A stretch of 64,000 nt of DNA from Paenibacillus tyrphae (GTDB lineage Bacteria; Bacillota; Bacilli; Paenibacillales; NBRC-103111). Positions 8,016 through 16,818 of this stretch are shown here, one piece after another. Below the pieces are notes generated by a model that was given only the letters and a program-made list of their open reading frames with translations, did no database searches and was not told where the DNA came from. The position numbers and the translations under genes are program-made. The stretch is from positions 1 to 64,000 of the forward strand of contig NZ_JNVM01000030.1 of assembly GCF_000722545.1 (NCBI RefSeq). Reading direction: 5' to 3'. Every line of letters starts with the position of its first letter. Within the stretch, counting starts at the first letter, position 1.

Positions 8016-9077
8016 ATGCAAGTGGACTTGTTCGACTACCATTTACCCGAATCGCTCATTGCGCAGACGCCGCTTCCGGATCGGACGGCCTCGCGCCTGC
8101 TCACGCTGGATAAACGAACGGGGGAAATCGGTCACCATACATTTGAACAATTGGAACGGTATCTTGAGGCGGGAGACGTGCTCGTGCTTAACGATACGCG
8201 GGTCATTCCGGCCAGGCTGTTCGGAGTGAAGGCGGACACGGGGGCCAAAGCCGAAGTGCTGCTGCTCAAACAGCTTGAAGGGGACTGCTGGGAAGCGCTC
8301 GTCCGCCCGGCGAAGCGTTTGAAGACAGGGACCGTGCTGCATTTTGGGGGCGGTGCTCCATCAGAAGCGGGCGGAGATGCGGAGCCGCCGCTGCTCGTCG
8401 CTACCGTCGAATCCGAAGGCGACATGGGCAGCCGGGCGCTGCGCTTCAGCTACGAAGGCATTTTTAACGAGCTGCTCGACCGCTTGGGACATATGCCGCT
8501 GCCGCCATATATTAAAGAGCAGTTGCCGGAGCGCGAGCGGTACCAGACGGTGTATGCGAAGCACCAAGGCTCGGCCGCAGCACCTACGGCGGGTCTTCAT
8601 TTCACGCAGGACTATTTGAATCGGCTGGAACAAAAAGGGATACAATTAGCGTATGTTACACTTCATGTCGGACTGGGAACGTTCCGTCCCGTCGGGGTCG
8701 AGACCGTCGAACAGCACGAGATGCACGAAGAGTATTACGAAGTATCCGCAGAAACCGCCGAACTTGTCAATGCCGTCAAGCGAAAAGGCGGACGGGTGGT
8801 TGCGGTAGGGACGACTTCGGCCCGGACGCTGGAAACGGCTGCGGGTGAAGACGGCATGCTGCAAGCGGGAAGCGGTTGGACGGGAATTTTCATTTATCCC
8901 GGTTACCGGTTCCGCATTGTCGATGCGCTGCTAACCAACTTCCATCTGCCTAAATCGACGCTGCTTATGCTGATCAGCGCGCTCGCCGGGCGGGAGAACG
9001 TGCTCGCCGCTTACCGTGAAGCCGTCGAGCGGGAGTACCGCTTTTTCAGCTTCGGCGACGCGATGTTCATTCATTGA
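8016..9077 (+). CDS. queA: S-adenosylmethionine:tRNA ribosyltransferase-isomerase QueA
   Basis: QueA moves the ribosyl part of SAM onto 7-aminomethyl-7-deazaguanine in tRNA to give epoxyqueuosine. The protein has 353 residues and begins MQVDLFDYHLPE, as the family does. Other signature stretches are LVLNDTRVIPARL, AAPTAGLHFT and TNFHLPKSTLLMLISA. The ATG at 8016 is preferred over the one at 8004, which touches the AGAAGG box. It is followed by tgt, the preceding enzyme of the same pathway. Confidence 0.96.
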   Translation: MQVDLFDYHLPESLIAQTPLPDRTASRLLTLDKRTGEIGHHTFEQLERYLEAGDVLVLNDTRVIPARLFGVKADTGAKAEVLLLKQLEGDCWEALVRPAKRLKTGTVLHFGGGAPSEAGGDAEPPLLVATVESEGDMGSRALRFSYEGIFNELLDRLGHMPLPPYIKEQLPERERYQTVYAKHQGSAAAPTAGLHFTQDYLNRLEQKGIQLAYVTLHVGLGTFRPVGVETVEQHEMHEEYYEVSAETAELVNAVKRKGGRVVAVGTTSARTLETAAGEDGMLQAGSGWTGIFIYPGYRFRIVDALLTNFHLPKSTLLMLISALAGRENVLAAYREAVEREYRFFSFGDAMFIH

Positions 9078-9116
9078 ATAAGGAAAAATTGACCGGAAAA
9101 GAAAGAAGTGATTGGA

Positions 9117-10250
9117 TTGGCCGTTACCTATGAGCATATCAAGACCTGCAAGCAATCCGGCGCGAGGCTGGGCCGGGTGCATACGCCTCACGGGGTGATC
9201 GAAACGCCCGCTTTTATGCCTGTCGGTACCCAAGCTACCGTGAAGACGATGAGCCCCGAAGAGCTGAAGCAGATGGATGCGCATATTATTTTGAGCAACA
9301 CGTATCATTTATTCCTGCGTCCCGGCCATGAGATTGTGAAAAAAGCGGGAGGACTGCACCGCTTCATGAACTGGGACCGTCCGATTCTGACGGACAGCGG
9401 GGGCTTTCAAGTATTCAGCTTGAGCGAGATGCGCAAAATCAGCGAGGAAGGCGTACAGTTCCGCTCCCATTTGAACGGGGACAAGCTGTTCATTTCGCCG
9501 GAGAAATCGATCGAGATTCAAAATGCACTCGGCTCGGATATCATGATGGCCTTCGACGAATGCCCGCCTTATCCGGCGGAGCACAGCTACGCCAAGCAAT
9601 CGCTCGAACGGACGACCCGCTGGGCGGAACGGTGTCTGAAAGCACACGCCCGGCCGAACGATCAGGCGTTATTCGCGATCGTCCAGGGCGGCATGTACGA
9701 AGATTTGCGCAAGCAGAGCGCGCTTGAGTTGACTTCCATGGATTTCCCGGGGTATGCTATTGGGGGACTCAGCGTAGGCGAGCCGAAGCCTCTGATGTAT
9801 GAGGTGCTCGACTACACCGTTCCTTATCTGCCTACCCATAAACCGCGCTATCTGATGGGCGTAGGGTCGCCGGACGCTTTGGTGGAAGGATCGATCCGCG
9901 GCATTGACATGTTCGACTGCGTGCTGCCGACCCGCATTGCCCGCAACGGCACCGTCATGACGAGTGAAGGCCGGCTGGTTGTCCGCAATGCGAAGTTTGC
10001 CGAAGACTTCGGTCCGCTCGATCCGGAGTGCTCCTGCTATACGTGCCGTAACTATTCGCGGGCTTACATCCGCCATCTGATCAAAGCCGACGAAACGTTT
10101 GGCATCCGGCTGACGACATACCATAATCTTCATTTCCTTCTGGAGCTGATGCGCGGGGTGCGTCAAGCGATCCGTGAAGACCGGCTGCTTGATTTCCGCG
10201 ACGAATTTTTCGCCAAATACGGCATCGACGAGAACAGCAAAGGGTTCTAA
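9117..10250 (+). CDS. tgt: Queuine tRNA-guanine transglycosylase
   Basis: Exchanges guanine-34 for preQ1 in tRNAs with GUN anticodons. With the TTG at 9117 the protein has 377 residues and starts MAVTYEHIKTCKQ, like its relatives; AAAGAAGTG ends 6 bases upstream. The GTG at 9108 lies inside that ribosome site. The catalytic aspartates are Asp93 (TDSGGFQ) and Asp267 (FDCVLPTR). The zinc site is CSCYTC plus a later His in RHLIKADE. A palindromic repeat starts directly after the stop. Confidence 0.96.
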   Translation: MAVTYEHIKTCKQSGARLGRVHTPHGVIETPAFMPVGTQATVKTMSPEELKQMDAHIILSNTYHLFLRPGHEIVKKAGGLHRFMNWDRPILTDSGGFQVFSLSEMRKISEEGVQFRSHLNGDKLFISPEKSIEIQNALGSDIMMAFDECPPYPAEHSYAKQSLERTTRWAERCLKAHARPNDQALFAIVQGGMYEDLRKQSALELTSMDFPGYAIGGLSVGEPKPLMYEVLDYTVPYLPTHKPRYLMGVGSPDALVEGSIRGIDMFDCVLPTRIARNGTVMTSEGRLVVRNAKFAEDFGPLDPECSCYTCRNYSRAYIRHLIKADETFGIRLTTYHNLHFLLELMRGVRQAIREDRLLDFRDEFFAKYGIDENSKGF

Positions 10251-10296
10251 AAGCCCGGTGAATCTGGAGCGCAACTGCTTCGGGTTCACCGGACTT
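10251..10296. repeat. Short copy of an interspersed palindromic element
   Basis: Left arm AAGCCCGGTGAAT (10251-10263) and right arm GTTCACCGGACTT (10284-10296) are inverted repeats around a 20-base centre. The same arms bound the 169-bp palindrome at 52111-52279, and both copies begin at the first base after a TAA stop codon. It has no T-run, so it is not a standard terminator. Confidence 0.7.
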
Positions 10297-10346
10297 ACCA
10301 TATGGTATACATAGAGAAAATTTGTAGAAAGGGGGGAATCAGACAA

Positions 10347-10670
10347 ATGTGGTTAGCGGCAAATGAAACGGCGGCGGCTCCGGGGATCGAGGGATATCTC
10401 GTGACTTACGGCCCGCTCGTCCTGATGTTCGTCGTTCTTTATTTCTTACTTATCCGCCCTCAGCAAAAACGTCAAAAGACTCGCAACATGATGCTGAGCA
10501 ACTTGAAAAAAGGGGATAAGGTCGTTACGATCGGGGGCCTTCACGGCACGATCCTGGAGATTACGGACGATACGATCGTCCTGCGGGTGAACGACGTCAC
10601 GAAGCTGACCTTCGAGCGTTCGGCCATTAATACGGTTACAACTTCCGCGGCGGCTTCCGAAGGTAAATAG
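10347..10670 (+). CDS. yajC: Preprotein translocase subunit YajC
   Basis: Small membrane partner of SecDF, 107 residues. One membrane segment (about 20-38) ends in the family signature FLLIRPQQKRQK. A cytoplasmic domain with KKGDKVVTIGGLHG and a Thr/Ala tail follows. The ATG at 10347 sits behind AAAGGGGGGAA. The ORF could extend to 10302, but without a ribosome site. A terminator follows. Confidence 0.95.
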   Translation: MWLAANETAAAPGIEGYLVTYGPLVLMFVVLYFLLIRPQQKRQKTRNMMLSNLKKGDKVVTIGGLHGTILEITDDTIVLRVNDVTKLTFERSAINTVTTSAAASEGK

Positions 10671-10701
10671 TTTTTTCCACTGTGTTTCGCTACGAATGCA
10701 A

Positions 10702-10756
10702 ACAAGCGAGGTCTCGTTCCATCCGGATTCCGGCGGGTTCAAGAGATCTCGCTTTT
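10702..10756 (+). terminator. Intrinsic terminator after yajC
   Basis: AAGCGAGGTCTC (10702-10713) pairs with GAGATCTCGCTT (10741-10752), with one wobble pair, and the T-run overlaps the end of the right arm (10751-10756). A smaller CCGGATTCCGG hairpin sits in the loop. Confidence 0.75.
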
Positions 10757-10806
10757 TTGTTTCCGTTCCGGAAGGGGGCCGTGTTCAATTGGACCGGCGG
10801 TCCGGT

Positions 10807-11169
10807 TCATTTCTTCAAATTGATGCCGATCATCCCGCCCAGCGCCCCGGCCAGCAAAGCTACTACCGCCAGCCCCAGCATCTCCTTGGAAAAGCCTGCA
10901 TCGTACGCCAAAAATCCAATCATCCATACGACCACAGTGTACATTGCCCCCAGGAGTCCCCCATGGTACCAGCCTTTGCTGCCGCTGCGCTTGCCCGATA
11001 CCGCGCCCCCCACCAGCATGGCGATTCCGTGAATAAACAGCGTCGCGCTCAGCCACGATTTCTCCGGAATATTCGTTCCCAGCAATACAAGCGAAGCGAG
11101 CAGCGTCCCGACCAGCATGAACGCTACGGCATACACCAAGCCGGCAAATAAGGGTGAACTTTTCATCAT
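10807..11169 (-). CDS. Small TIGR04086/YrzE-like membrane protein
   Basis: A 120-residue protein with four predicted membrane segments and glycine-rich turns (GGAVSGKRSGSKGWYHGGLLG, GALGGMIGINLK). That pattern fits the TIGR04086 family, to which B. subtilis YrzE belongs; YrzE lies at the same place between yajC and the DUF421 gene. Its role is unknown. AGGAGG lies 9 bases before the chosen start at 11169; a longer in-frame ORF to 11259 lacks such a site. It is divergent from the next gene. Confidence 0.8.
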   Translation of the reverse strand: MMKSSPLFAGLVYAVAFMLVGTLLASLVLLGTNIPEKSWLSATLFIHGIAMLVGGAVSGKRSGSKGWYHGGLLGAMYTVVVWMIGFLAYDAGFSKEMLGLAVVALLAGALGGMIGINLKK

Positions 11170-11345
11170 CCCTCTTGACCTCCTGTTCCAAGCCATTCTA
11201 TTTCCCATTGTATGGGCATGTACACCGAAATAGTACAGCTTCTTCGGCTGCGGAAGCATCGATTTGTTACCAGCAATTCACCCGCATGACAATCGTTCCC
11301 CGAGGCTACAATAGGCATTGAACTGCAATCGGGGAGGCCGAGTCC

Positions 11346-12020
11346 ATGGATCTACTGACGCTTTTTTTTCGCACCATCCTGATCTATGCGATCGTTTTTT
11401 TTACCCTGCGCATTATGGGAAAAAGGGAGATCGGCAAGCTGTCGGTTTTTGACCTCGTCATTTCCATCATGATCGCGGAAATTGCCGTGTTCGTGCTGGA
11501 AGATATCAAGAAGCCTTTGCTCGACGGAATTCTTCCCATGGCAACGCTGGTCGTGGTTCAGTTGACCATTGCTTTTGTTTCGTTGAAAAACGAGAAGCTG
11601 CGCCGCTTGTTTGAAGGCAAGCCTTCCCCCATTATTCAGAACGGCAAGCTGAACCGGAAGGAAATGAAGCGTCAGCTATACAATTTGGACGATCTGCTGC
11701 TGCAATTGAGAGAGAATAAAGTGACAAACCTTGCCGATGTGGAATTTGCCCTTCTCGAATCGTCAGGCAAGCTAACCGTGGTGGAAAAAAAGCAAGAGAC
11801 GGAACCGCCCGGCGAAAAGCCGCCGTCGTTTCGTTACGAGGGACTTCCTTTGCCGCTCATTATGGACGGTAAAGTACAGGACGAAAACTTGGCCAAGCTC
11901 GGCCAAACCCGGTTTTGGCTCAAGAGCCAGCTTCAGGATAAGGGAGTCAAAGATTTCAAGGACGTATTTTTTTGTTCCATCGATCATCGGGGCCGCTGGT
12001 TTATCGACAAAAAAAGATGA
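11346..12020 (+). CDS. DUF421 (YetF/YrbG-type) membrane protein
   Basis: The protein has 224 residues. Three membrane segments in the first 90 residues include the family stretch RIMGKREIGKLSVFDLVISIMIAE. A cytoplasmic domain follows with FEGKPSPIIQNGKLN and a second part ending near VFFCSIDHRGRWF. B. subtilis YrbG occupies this position next to spoVB. The function is not established. GGGGAGGCC precedes the ATG. Confidence 0.85.
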   Translation: MDLLTLFFRTILIYAIVFFTLRIMGKREIGKLSVFDLVISIMIAEIAVFVLEDIKKPLLDGILPMATLVVVQLTIAFVSLKNEKLRRLFEGKPSPIIQNGKLNRKEMKRQLYNLDDLLLQLRENKVTNLADVEFALLESSGKLTVVEKKQETEPPGEKPPSFRYEGLPLPLIMDGKVQDENLAKLGQTRFWLKSQLQDKGVKDFKDVFFCSIDHRGRWFIDKKR

Positions 12021-12033
12021 GCTGGCGCCTCCG

Positions 12034-13599
12034 TTATTTCACAATCCGTTTGCCAAGCCATAAAATTCGGAAAACGTCGTCGCGGTTAATGAGTTTAAGC
12101 AGCATGGCGATCAGCAGATAAACGATAACTCCCGTCAGGCAGGAGAAGGCAAAACGGGTAAAGCCGCTGGCGATCCAATGGGTATACATTACGACATAGC
12201 TGGCGAAGCCGGCGACCGCCATACTTATTCCGACTTTCAGGAAATCTCCGGCCTGCATCCGAAACTGAAGCAGGCGCACGACGCTGTTCCAATGCAGCAA
12301 GGTAACGAGCATGATATTCACACTGATGGCGACAACCGCCCCCAAGATGCCGAATTCCGGCCGGCTGGCCAAGAAATAAATCAGCGTCAGCTTAACGATG
12401 GACCCGACGAGCGTATTGATCAGTGCGCTTCCGGGTCTTTCGAGCGCTTGGAGGGTCGATTGTAGCGGCGCCTGAAAATAAATGAAAAGCGCCGCGGGCG
12501 CCATCATCCGAAGCATCGCCCCGACCCCGGGCTGTCCGTACATATACTGGCAAATCGGCTCTGCCAGCACGTACATCAGTACGGCAAAGGGGGCGCCCGT
12601 CACCAATGCGAGCTTCAGCGATTGGTGCAGCCGCATATGGATGGTTTTCATGTCGTTCTTGGCCGCCGCCTCGGACAAGGACGGGATAAGCGAGACCGCG
12701 AGGGAAAAGGTAAGTGCGCTAGGCAGCATCAGCACCGGAATAATCATGCCTTGCAATGCTCCATACTGCGCCGTCGCCACACCGGTTGCCACGCCTGCAA
12801 CAGCGAGGCTTTGAATGATCAGAATCGATTCGAGAAAATAAGAGCCGGAGCCGACCAGCTTACTTCCGGTGACGGGCACGGCTAACTCCAGAAGACTCTT
12901 CAGGCTCTCGAAGCGGTTGAGCGACCGTCGAGCTCCGGTCGTTGCCCGGTGATGCGCCAGCCGCTGCGACCGGTTATGCCGGTATAGCAGCACCAGAACG
13001 AGCAGGGCGCTCAGCTCGCCGACCATGACGCCGATCATCGCTCCCGCGGCGGCAAACTCGATGCCGTAAGGCAGCAGCATGAATGCAAAGGCGAGCACGG
13101 TAACGATGCGGACGAGCGTCTCGACAACCTGGGACAGCGCCGTCGGAATCATGTCCTGCCGTCCTTGAAAATACCCGCGGAATACGGCTGATATGCCGAC
13201 GAGCGGGATGATCGGCGTCATACATAGGAACGTGTAGTATACCCGGGAGTCCGTGAACAGATGGTCGGTAATCCAGCGGGCGCCGAGGACGATGACGGCC
13301 GTGAAGACAAAGCTGATGACGGTCGCCAGGGCTAGCGCTACCCGAAAGATCGTGCGGACACGGGTCGCGTTGCCTTCGGCTTCGGCAGCAGCGATCAATT
13401 TGGCTACCGCGACCGGGATGCCTCCGGTGACGATCGTAAGAATGACGATGAGAAACGGCCACCCCATTTGATAAAGGCCGATTCCTTCCGGGCCGATCAC
13501 CCGCGGAAGCGTAATCCGGGGAATGAAGCCAAGGATGCGGTTGACGATGCCTGCTGCAAGGAGGATGAGCGTTCCTTGGATAAACGATTGTTTTGTCAA
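12034..13599 (-). CDS. spoVB: Stage V sporulation protein B, MOP-family flippase
   Basis: Polytopic membrane protein of 521 residues with about 14 predicted helices. It belongs to the polysaccharide/lipid II flippase branch of the MOP superfamily; in B. subtilis SpoVB is needed for spore cortex synthesis. The N-terminus (FIQGTLILLAAGIVNRILGF, then PRVIGPEGIGLYQM) is typical. The start is a TTG with AGAAGG 8 bases upstream on the minus strand. It converges with the DUF421 gene and is divergent from the ComN-like gene, as in B. subtilis. Confidence 0.93.
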   Translation of the reverse strand: MTKQSFIQGTLILLAAGIVNRILGFIPRITLPRVIGPEGIGLYQMGWPFLIVILTIVTGGIPVAVAKLIAAAEAEGNATRVRTIFRVALALATVISFVFTAVIVLGARWITDHLFTDSRVYYTFLCMTPIIPLVGISAVFRGYFQGRQDMIPTALSQVVETLVRIVTVLAFAFMLLPYGIEFAAAGAMIGVMVGELSALLVLVLLYRHNRSQRLAHHRATTGARRSLNRFESLKSLLELAVPVTGSKLVGSGSYFLESILIIQSLAVAGVATGVATAQYGALQGMIIPVLMLPSALTFSLAVSLIPSLSEAAAKNDMKTIHMRLHQSLKLALVTGAPFAVLMYVLAEPICQYMYGQPGVGAMLRMMAPAALFIYFQAPLQSTLQALERPGSALINTLVGSIVKLTLIYFLASRPEFGILGAVVAISVNIMLVTLLHWNSVVRLLQFRMQAGDFLKVGISMAVAGFASYVVMYTHWIASGFTRFAFSCLTGVIVYLLIAMLLKLINRDDVFRILWLGKRIVK

Positions 13600-13781
13600 G
13601 GGACCGACCTTCTTTCTTTCTGGATGGGCTTGTATTCCCGTTCGTTATTAATGGATATGCACAACCTGTCCAAGAGCATGCAACAATTTTTAGAGCGCGA
13701 CGCAGGCACAAATGGCAGGAAAACGCTTCGGTACAGCGAATAGGTACAATAACGAGGCTGCGCACGCGGGAGGGTTGCAAG

Positions 13782-14471
13782 ATGGAAAACGACAGTTGGA
13801 AACAGGATCGCAGCGACGGCAAGGGTCAAGATTCCATGGAAGCGGGATTGGAGCAAGACGCCGCCTCCGCTCCGGAAACAGGGCCGGAAGCCGGGAACGA
13901 GAGAGCGGGCAGCTCTGAGTCTCGGTATCCGGAAGAAGACGGGGCGCGGGAAGCTGCAGCCGAAAAGCCGCCTACGGAACCGGTCCCATATATGGAGCTT
14001 TTTTACTCGGAGAGGGGGACCGGCGAGTTGGCGGAAGAGCCGATTTCGGACTTGCATTTGCTTGAGGAAGAAGGAGCGGCCGATCCGAAGCCGGGTGAGC
14101 CTCAGCAGGAGATCGGTTCGGCCTCGGCTCAGGAACAAGACGAGGAGTGCGAACCCGAAGCGGGCAATCTACCGGAGCTTTGGATGAAGCACATGGAATC
14201 GGAACCGGACCCTGAACCGGAAGAAGAGCCCATGAATGACGAGGAGCTCAGCCGGGTCATCGAGGAGATTTGCCGGAGCAAAGCCGAGGAGTTCCGCATG
14301 ATCGGTTACGAGCAGGTGACAGGAGAGGAGATATGGGAGTGTGTCAGTGACAAATACCATAAGACCGGCGTTCCTCCGCTGCACCGTATCGTCAACGATA
14401 TTTTATCTTTGAAGGCGACGCAGTTCATGAACTGGATGACCATGAGCATATATAAGGATGCCCATCGCTAG
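13782..14471 (+). CDS. comN: ComN-like post-transcriptional regulator with long acidic extension
   Basis: The C-terminal 80 residues (about 149-229; EEICRSKAEEFRMIGYEQVT, then GVPPLHRIVNDILSLKATQFMNWM) match the ComN/YrzD family, which in B. subtilis helps control comE mRNA and lies at the same place between spoVB and secDF. Unlike the roughly 98-residue B. subtilis protein, this 229-residue version has a 148-residue N-terminal tract rich in Glu, Pro, Gly and Ser, probably disordered. GGAGGG at 13769-13774 supports the ATG at 13782; the ORF stays open upstream. Orthology rests on the C-terminal domain and position. Confidence 0.8.
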   Translation: MENDSWKQDRSDGKGQDSMEAGLEQDAASAPETGPEAGNERAGSSESRYPEEDGAREAAAEKPPTEPVPYMELFYSERGTGELAEEPISDLHLLEEEGAADPKPGEPQQEIGSASAQEQDEECEPEAGNLPELWMKHMESEPDPEPEEEPMNDEELSRVIEEICRSKAEEFRMIGYEQVTGEEIWECVSDKYHKTGVPPLHRIVNDILSLKATQFMNWMTMSIYKDAHR

Positions 14472-14524
14472 CGAGCGGGCTTCTTTTTTGCGCCCGTCTT
14501 TACAGAAAGGAAAAAAGAGGCAAA

Positions 14525-14553
14525 TTGACTCGTTTTTCGCACGTAGGTATAAT
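14525..14553 (+). promoter_or_regulatory. Sigma-A promoter of secD-secF
   Basis: TTGACT (14525-14530), a 17-base spacer and a perfect TATAAT (14548-14553) lie 30 bases before the secD start. Confidence 0.85.
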
Positions 14554-14582
14554 AGGAATATTGAGTATGGAAGGAGACTTTT

Positions 14583-15815
14583 ATGGACATCAAAAGAATC
14601 GTCGCTTTTTTCGCTATCGTGCTGATCGTCTTTGCCGCGATCGGAGTGACGAGTCCGCAGCTTGTCAGACAAGTGAAGCTGGGGCTTGATTTGAAAGGCG
14701 GCTTTGAGATTTTGTACGTTGTGGAGCCGATTGAGCCCGGGAAGCCGGTTACTCCCGAATCGCTCAAGCAAACCGCGATCAGTCTGGAGAAACGGGCCGA
14801 TAGCCTCGGGATTGCAGAGCCGGAAGTAACAACCGAGGGAAGCGACCGAATTCGCGTGAAGCTGGCCGGAGTGTCGAATGAAGAGGAAGTAAGAAAGATC
14901 ATTAAAGAGCCTGCACAGCTGACGTTCCGCGGGCCGGACGGCACGAAGGAAATGCTGGGGAGCGACTTCGTAGAGGGCGCTGCCAAAGTCGGTTTCGACC
15001 AGCAGAACCGTCCAATGATTTCGATCGAAGTCAAGGATAAGGAGAAATTCCGCAAGGTCACGGAGAAGCTGCTCGGTAAACCGCTTGCCATTTATTTGGA
15101 CGAGACCCAGCTGTCCGCGCCGATCGTACAGCAGGTGCTGACCGATGGCAAAGCGACCATCTCGGGCAATTATACGTATGACGAAGCCAACAAGCTGAAA
15201 GATACGATCAACCTCGGCGCGCTTCCGTTGAAGCTTACCGAGAAATATACGCAGAGCGTAGGCGCTACGCTTGGTCAATTGTCCCTGCAGGAAACGGTTA
15301 AAGCCGGCCTTGTCGGTTCCGTGCTGATCCTGCTTTTCATGCTGATCTTTTACCGGCTACCGGGCCTTGTCGCCTCGATATCGATCATCACCTACTCTTG
15401 GCTGCTGCTCGTCGTATTCGACTGGATTCATGCGACGCTGACTCTGCCGGGGATCGCAGCATTTATTCTCGGGATCGGGATGGCGGTCGATGCGAACATC
15501 ATTACCGCGGAACGGATCAAAGAAGAAATCCGCAGCGGCAAGAGCATCCTTTCCTCGATGAAGGCAGGCTCGAAGCATTCGTTCAGAACGATTATGGATG
15601 CCAATATTACGAACATCATTTCCGGCTTTGTCTTGTTTTACATCGGGAACGGAGCCATCCGCGGATTTGCGCTTACGACGATGCTCAGCGTCGTGCTTAG
15701 TGTGATCACGAACGTCTTCTTTGCGCGGTTTTTGACCTTGCTGCTCATCCGAAGCAATTTGTTCAAGAAGCCGGTCTATTTTGGCGTAAAGGAGTCGGAA
15801 ATCCGTGAACTCTAA
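14583..15815 (+). CDS. secD: Protein translocase subunit SecD
   Basis: Uses the proton motive force with SecF to help release exported proteins on the outer side of the membrane. The protein has 410 residues: a first membrane segment at about 5-23, then LGLDLKGGFEILY, the external P1 domain, and five further membrane helices from about residue 240 (GLVGSVLILLFMLIFYRLPG, then ILGIGMAVDANIITAERI). GGAAGGAG precedes the ATG. It overlaps secF by 11 bases. B. subtilis has a fused SecDF, so separate genes here are a lineage difference. Confidence 0.97.
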   Translation: MDIKRIVAFFAIVLIVFAAIGVTSPQLVRQVKLGLDLKGGFEILYVVEPIEPGKPVTPESLKQTAISLEKRADSLGIAEPEVTTEGSDRIRVKLAGVSNEEEVRKIIKEPAQLTFRGPDGTKEMLGSDFVEGAAKVGFDQQNRPMISIEVKDKEKFRKVTEKLLGKPLAIYLDETQLSAPIVQQVLTDGKATISGNYTYDEANKLKDTINLGALPLKLTEKYTQSVGATLGQLSLQETVKAGLVGSVLILLFMLIFYRLPGLVASISIITYSWLLLVVFDWIHATLTLPGIAAFILGIGMAVDANIITAERIKEEIRSGKSILSSMKAGSKHSFRTIMDANITNIISGFVLFYIGNGAIRGFALTTMLSVVLSVITNVFFARFLTLLLIRSNLFKKPVYFGVKESEIREL

Positions 15816-16722
15816 AACTAAAATACTTTTTGATTTTGTCAAACATCGCAAAACGTTCTATATCATATCGCTTCTCGTCTGTATCATCGGCGCCGTCGTC
15901 TTGTCGGTCAGCGGTCTGAACTACGGGGTAGAATTCCGGGCAGGTACGTCTATGGACATATCGGCCGGACAAGCGATGGATAAAGCCAAAGCCGAAGAAC
16001 TGCTCAAAAGCGTCGGCGTCGAAGCCGGTGTGATGACCCTTGGCGGGGACAACAACAACCGCCTGTCCATGAGATTTAATGATATCTTGCCCGAAGCAGC
16101 CCAGAAGCAAGTTCTGGAGAAATTCAAGGCAACCTACGGCAACGGCGTATCGCAGGAAGTCAATACCGTTACGCCGGATATGGCGATGGAGCTTCGCAAT
16201 AAAGCGCTCATGGCGATCGGGGTAGCCAGCTTGGCCATCTGTCTCTATATCACGATTCGCTTCGAGTGGCGGTTCGCGATTGCTTCGATTATTGCGATTC
16301 TGCACGATGCCTTTTTGGTCATCAGCGTGTTCGCGATATTCCGGCTGGAAGTAAACTTGCCGTTTATGGCAGCGGTGCTCACCACGATCGGTTATTCGAT
16401 TAACGATAAAATCGTCGTCTTTGACCGGGTTCGCGAAAATCTGCGCTTTGCCAAGCTGAAGACGCCGGACGATTTGGCGAACTTATTGAACGACAGCATC
16501 TGGCAGACGATGACAAGGAATATCAATACGGTCCTTACGGTATTGATTGCCGCCGTTTGTTTGCTTGTGCTCGGCAGTCCTTCCATTCAACTCTTCGCGC
16601 TTGCGAAGATCGTCGGTCTGACCAGCGGCGCTTATTCTTCCATCTTTATTGCAGGTCCGCTCTGGTACGATCTGAAAAGCAAATCGATCGGCTCGAAAAA
16701 GAGCTCTGCAGCGAAAGCGTAA
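15805..16722 (+). CDS. secF: Protein translocase subunit SecF
   Basis: Partner of SecD, 305 residues, six predicted membrane segments. Conserved stretches are GVEFRAGTSMD after helix 1 and TTIGYSINDKIVVFDRVREN near residue 195. The GTG start at 15805 lies inside the secD end, with AAAGGAG at 15789-15795, so translation is coupled. A 96-base gap follows before the cation transporter. Confidence 0.96.
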   Translation: MNSKTKILFDFVKHRKTFYIISLLVCIIGAVVLSVSGLNYGVEFRAGTSMDISAGQAMDKAKAEELLKSVGVEAGVMTLGGDNNNRLSMRFNDILPEAAQKQVLEKFKATYGNGVSQEVNTVTPDMAMELRNKALMAIGVASLAICLYITIRFEWRFAIASIIAILHDAFLVISVFAIFRLEVNLPFMAAVLTTIGYSINDKIVVFDRVRENLRFAKLKTPDDLANLLNDSIWQTMTRNINTVLTVLIAAVCLLVLGSPSIQLFALAKIVGLTSGAYSSIFIAGPLWYDLKSKSIGSKKSSAAKA

Positions 16723-16818
16723 GAACCGCTTTTACCGAAGCCATGGTTCATCTGCGGCCGGCCGCGCGAAACGGCAAGTTTCCGCGGCCTTTCTATCAAT
16801 CTCATGGAGGAGTGGCCC

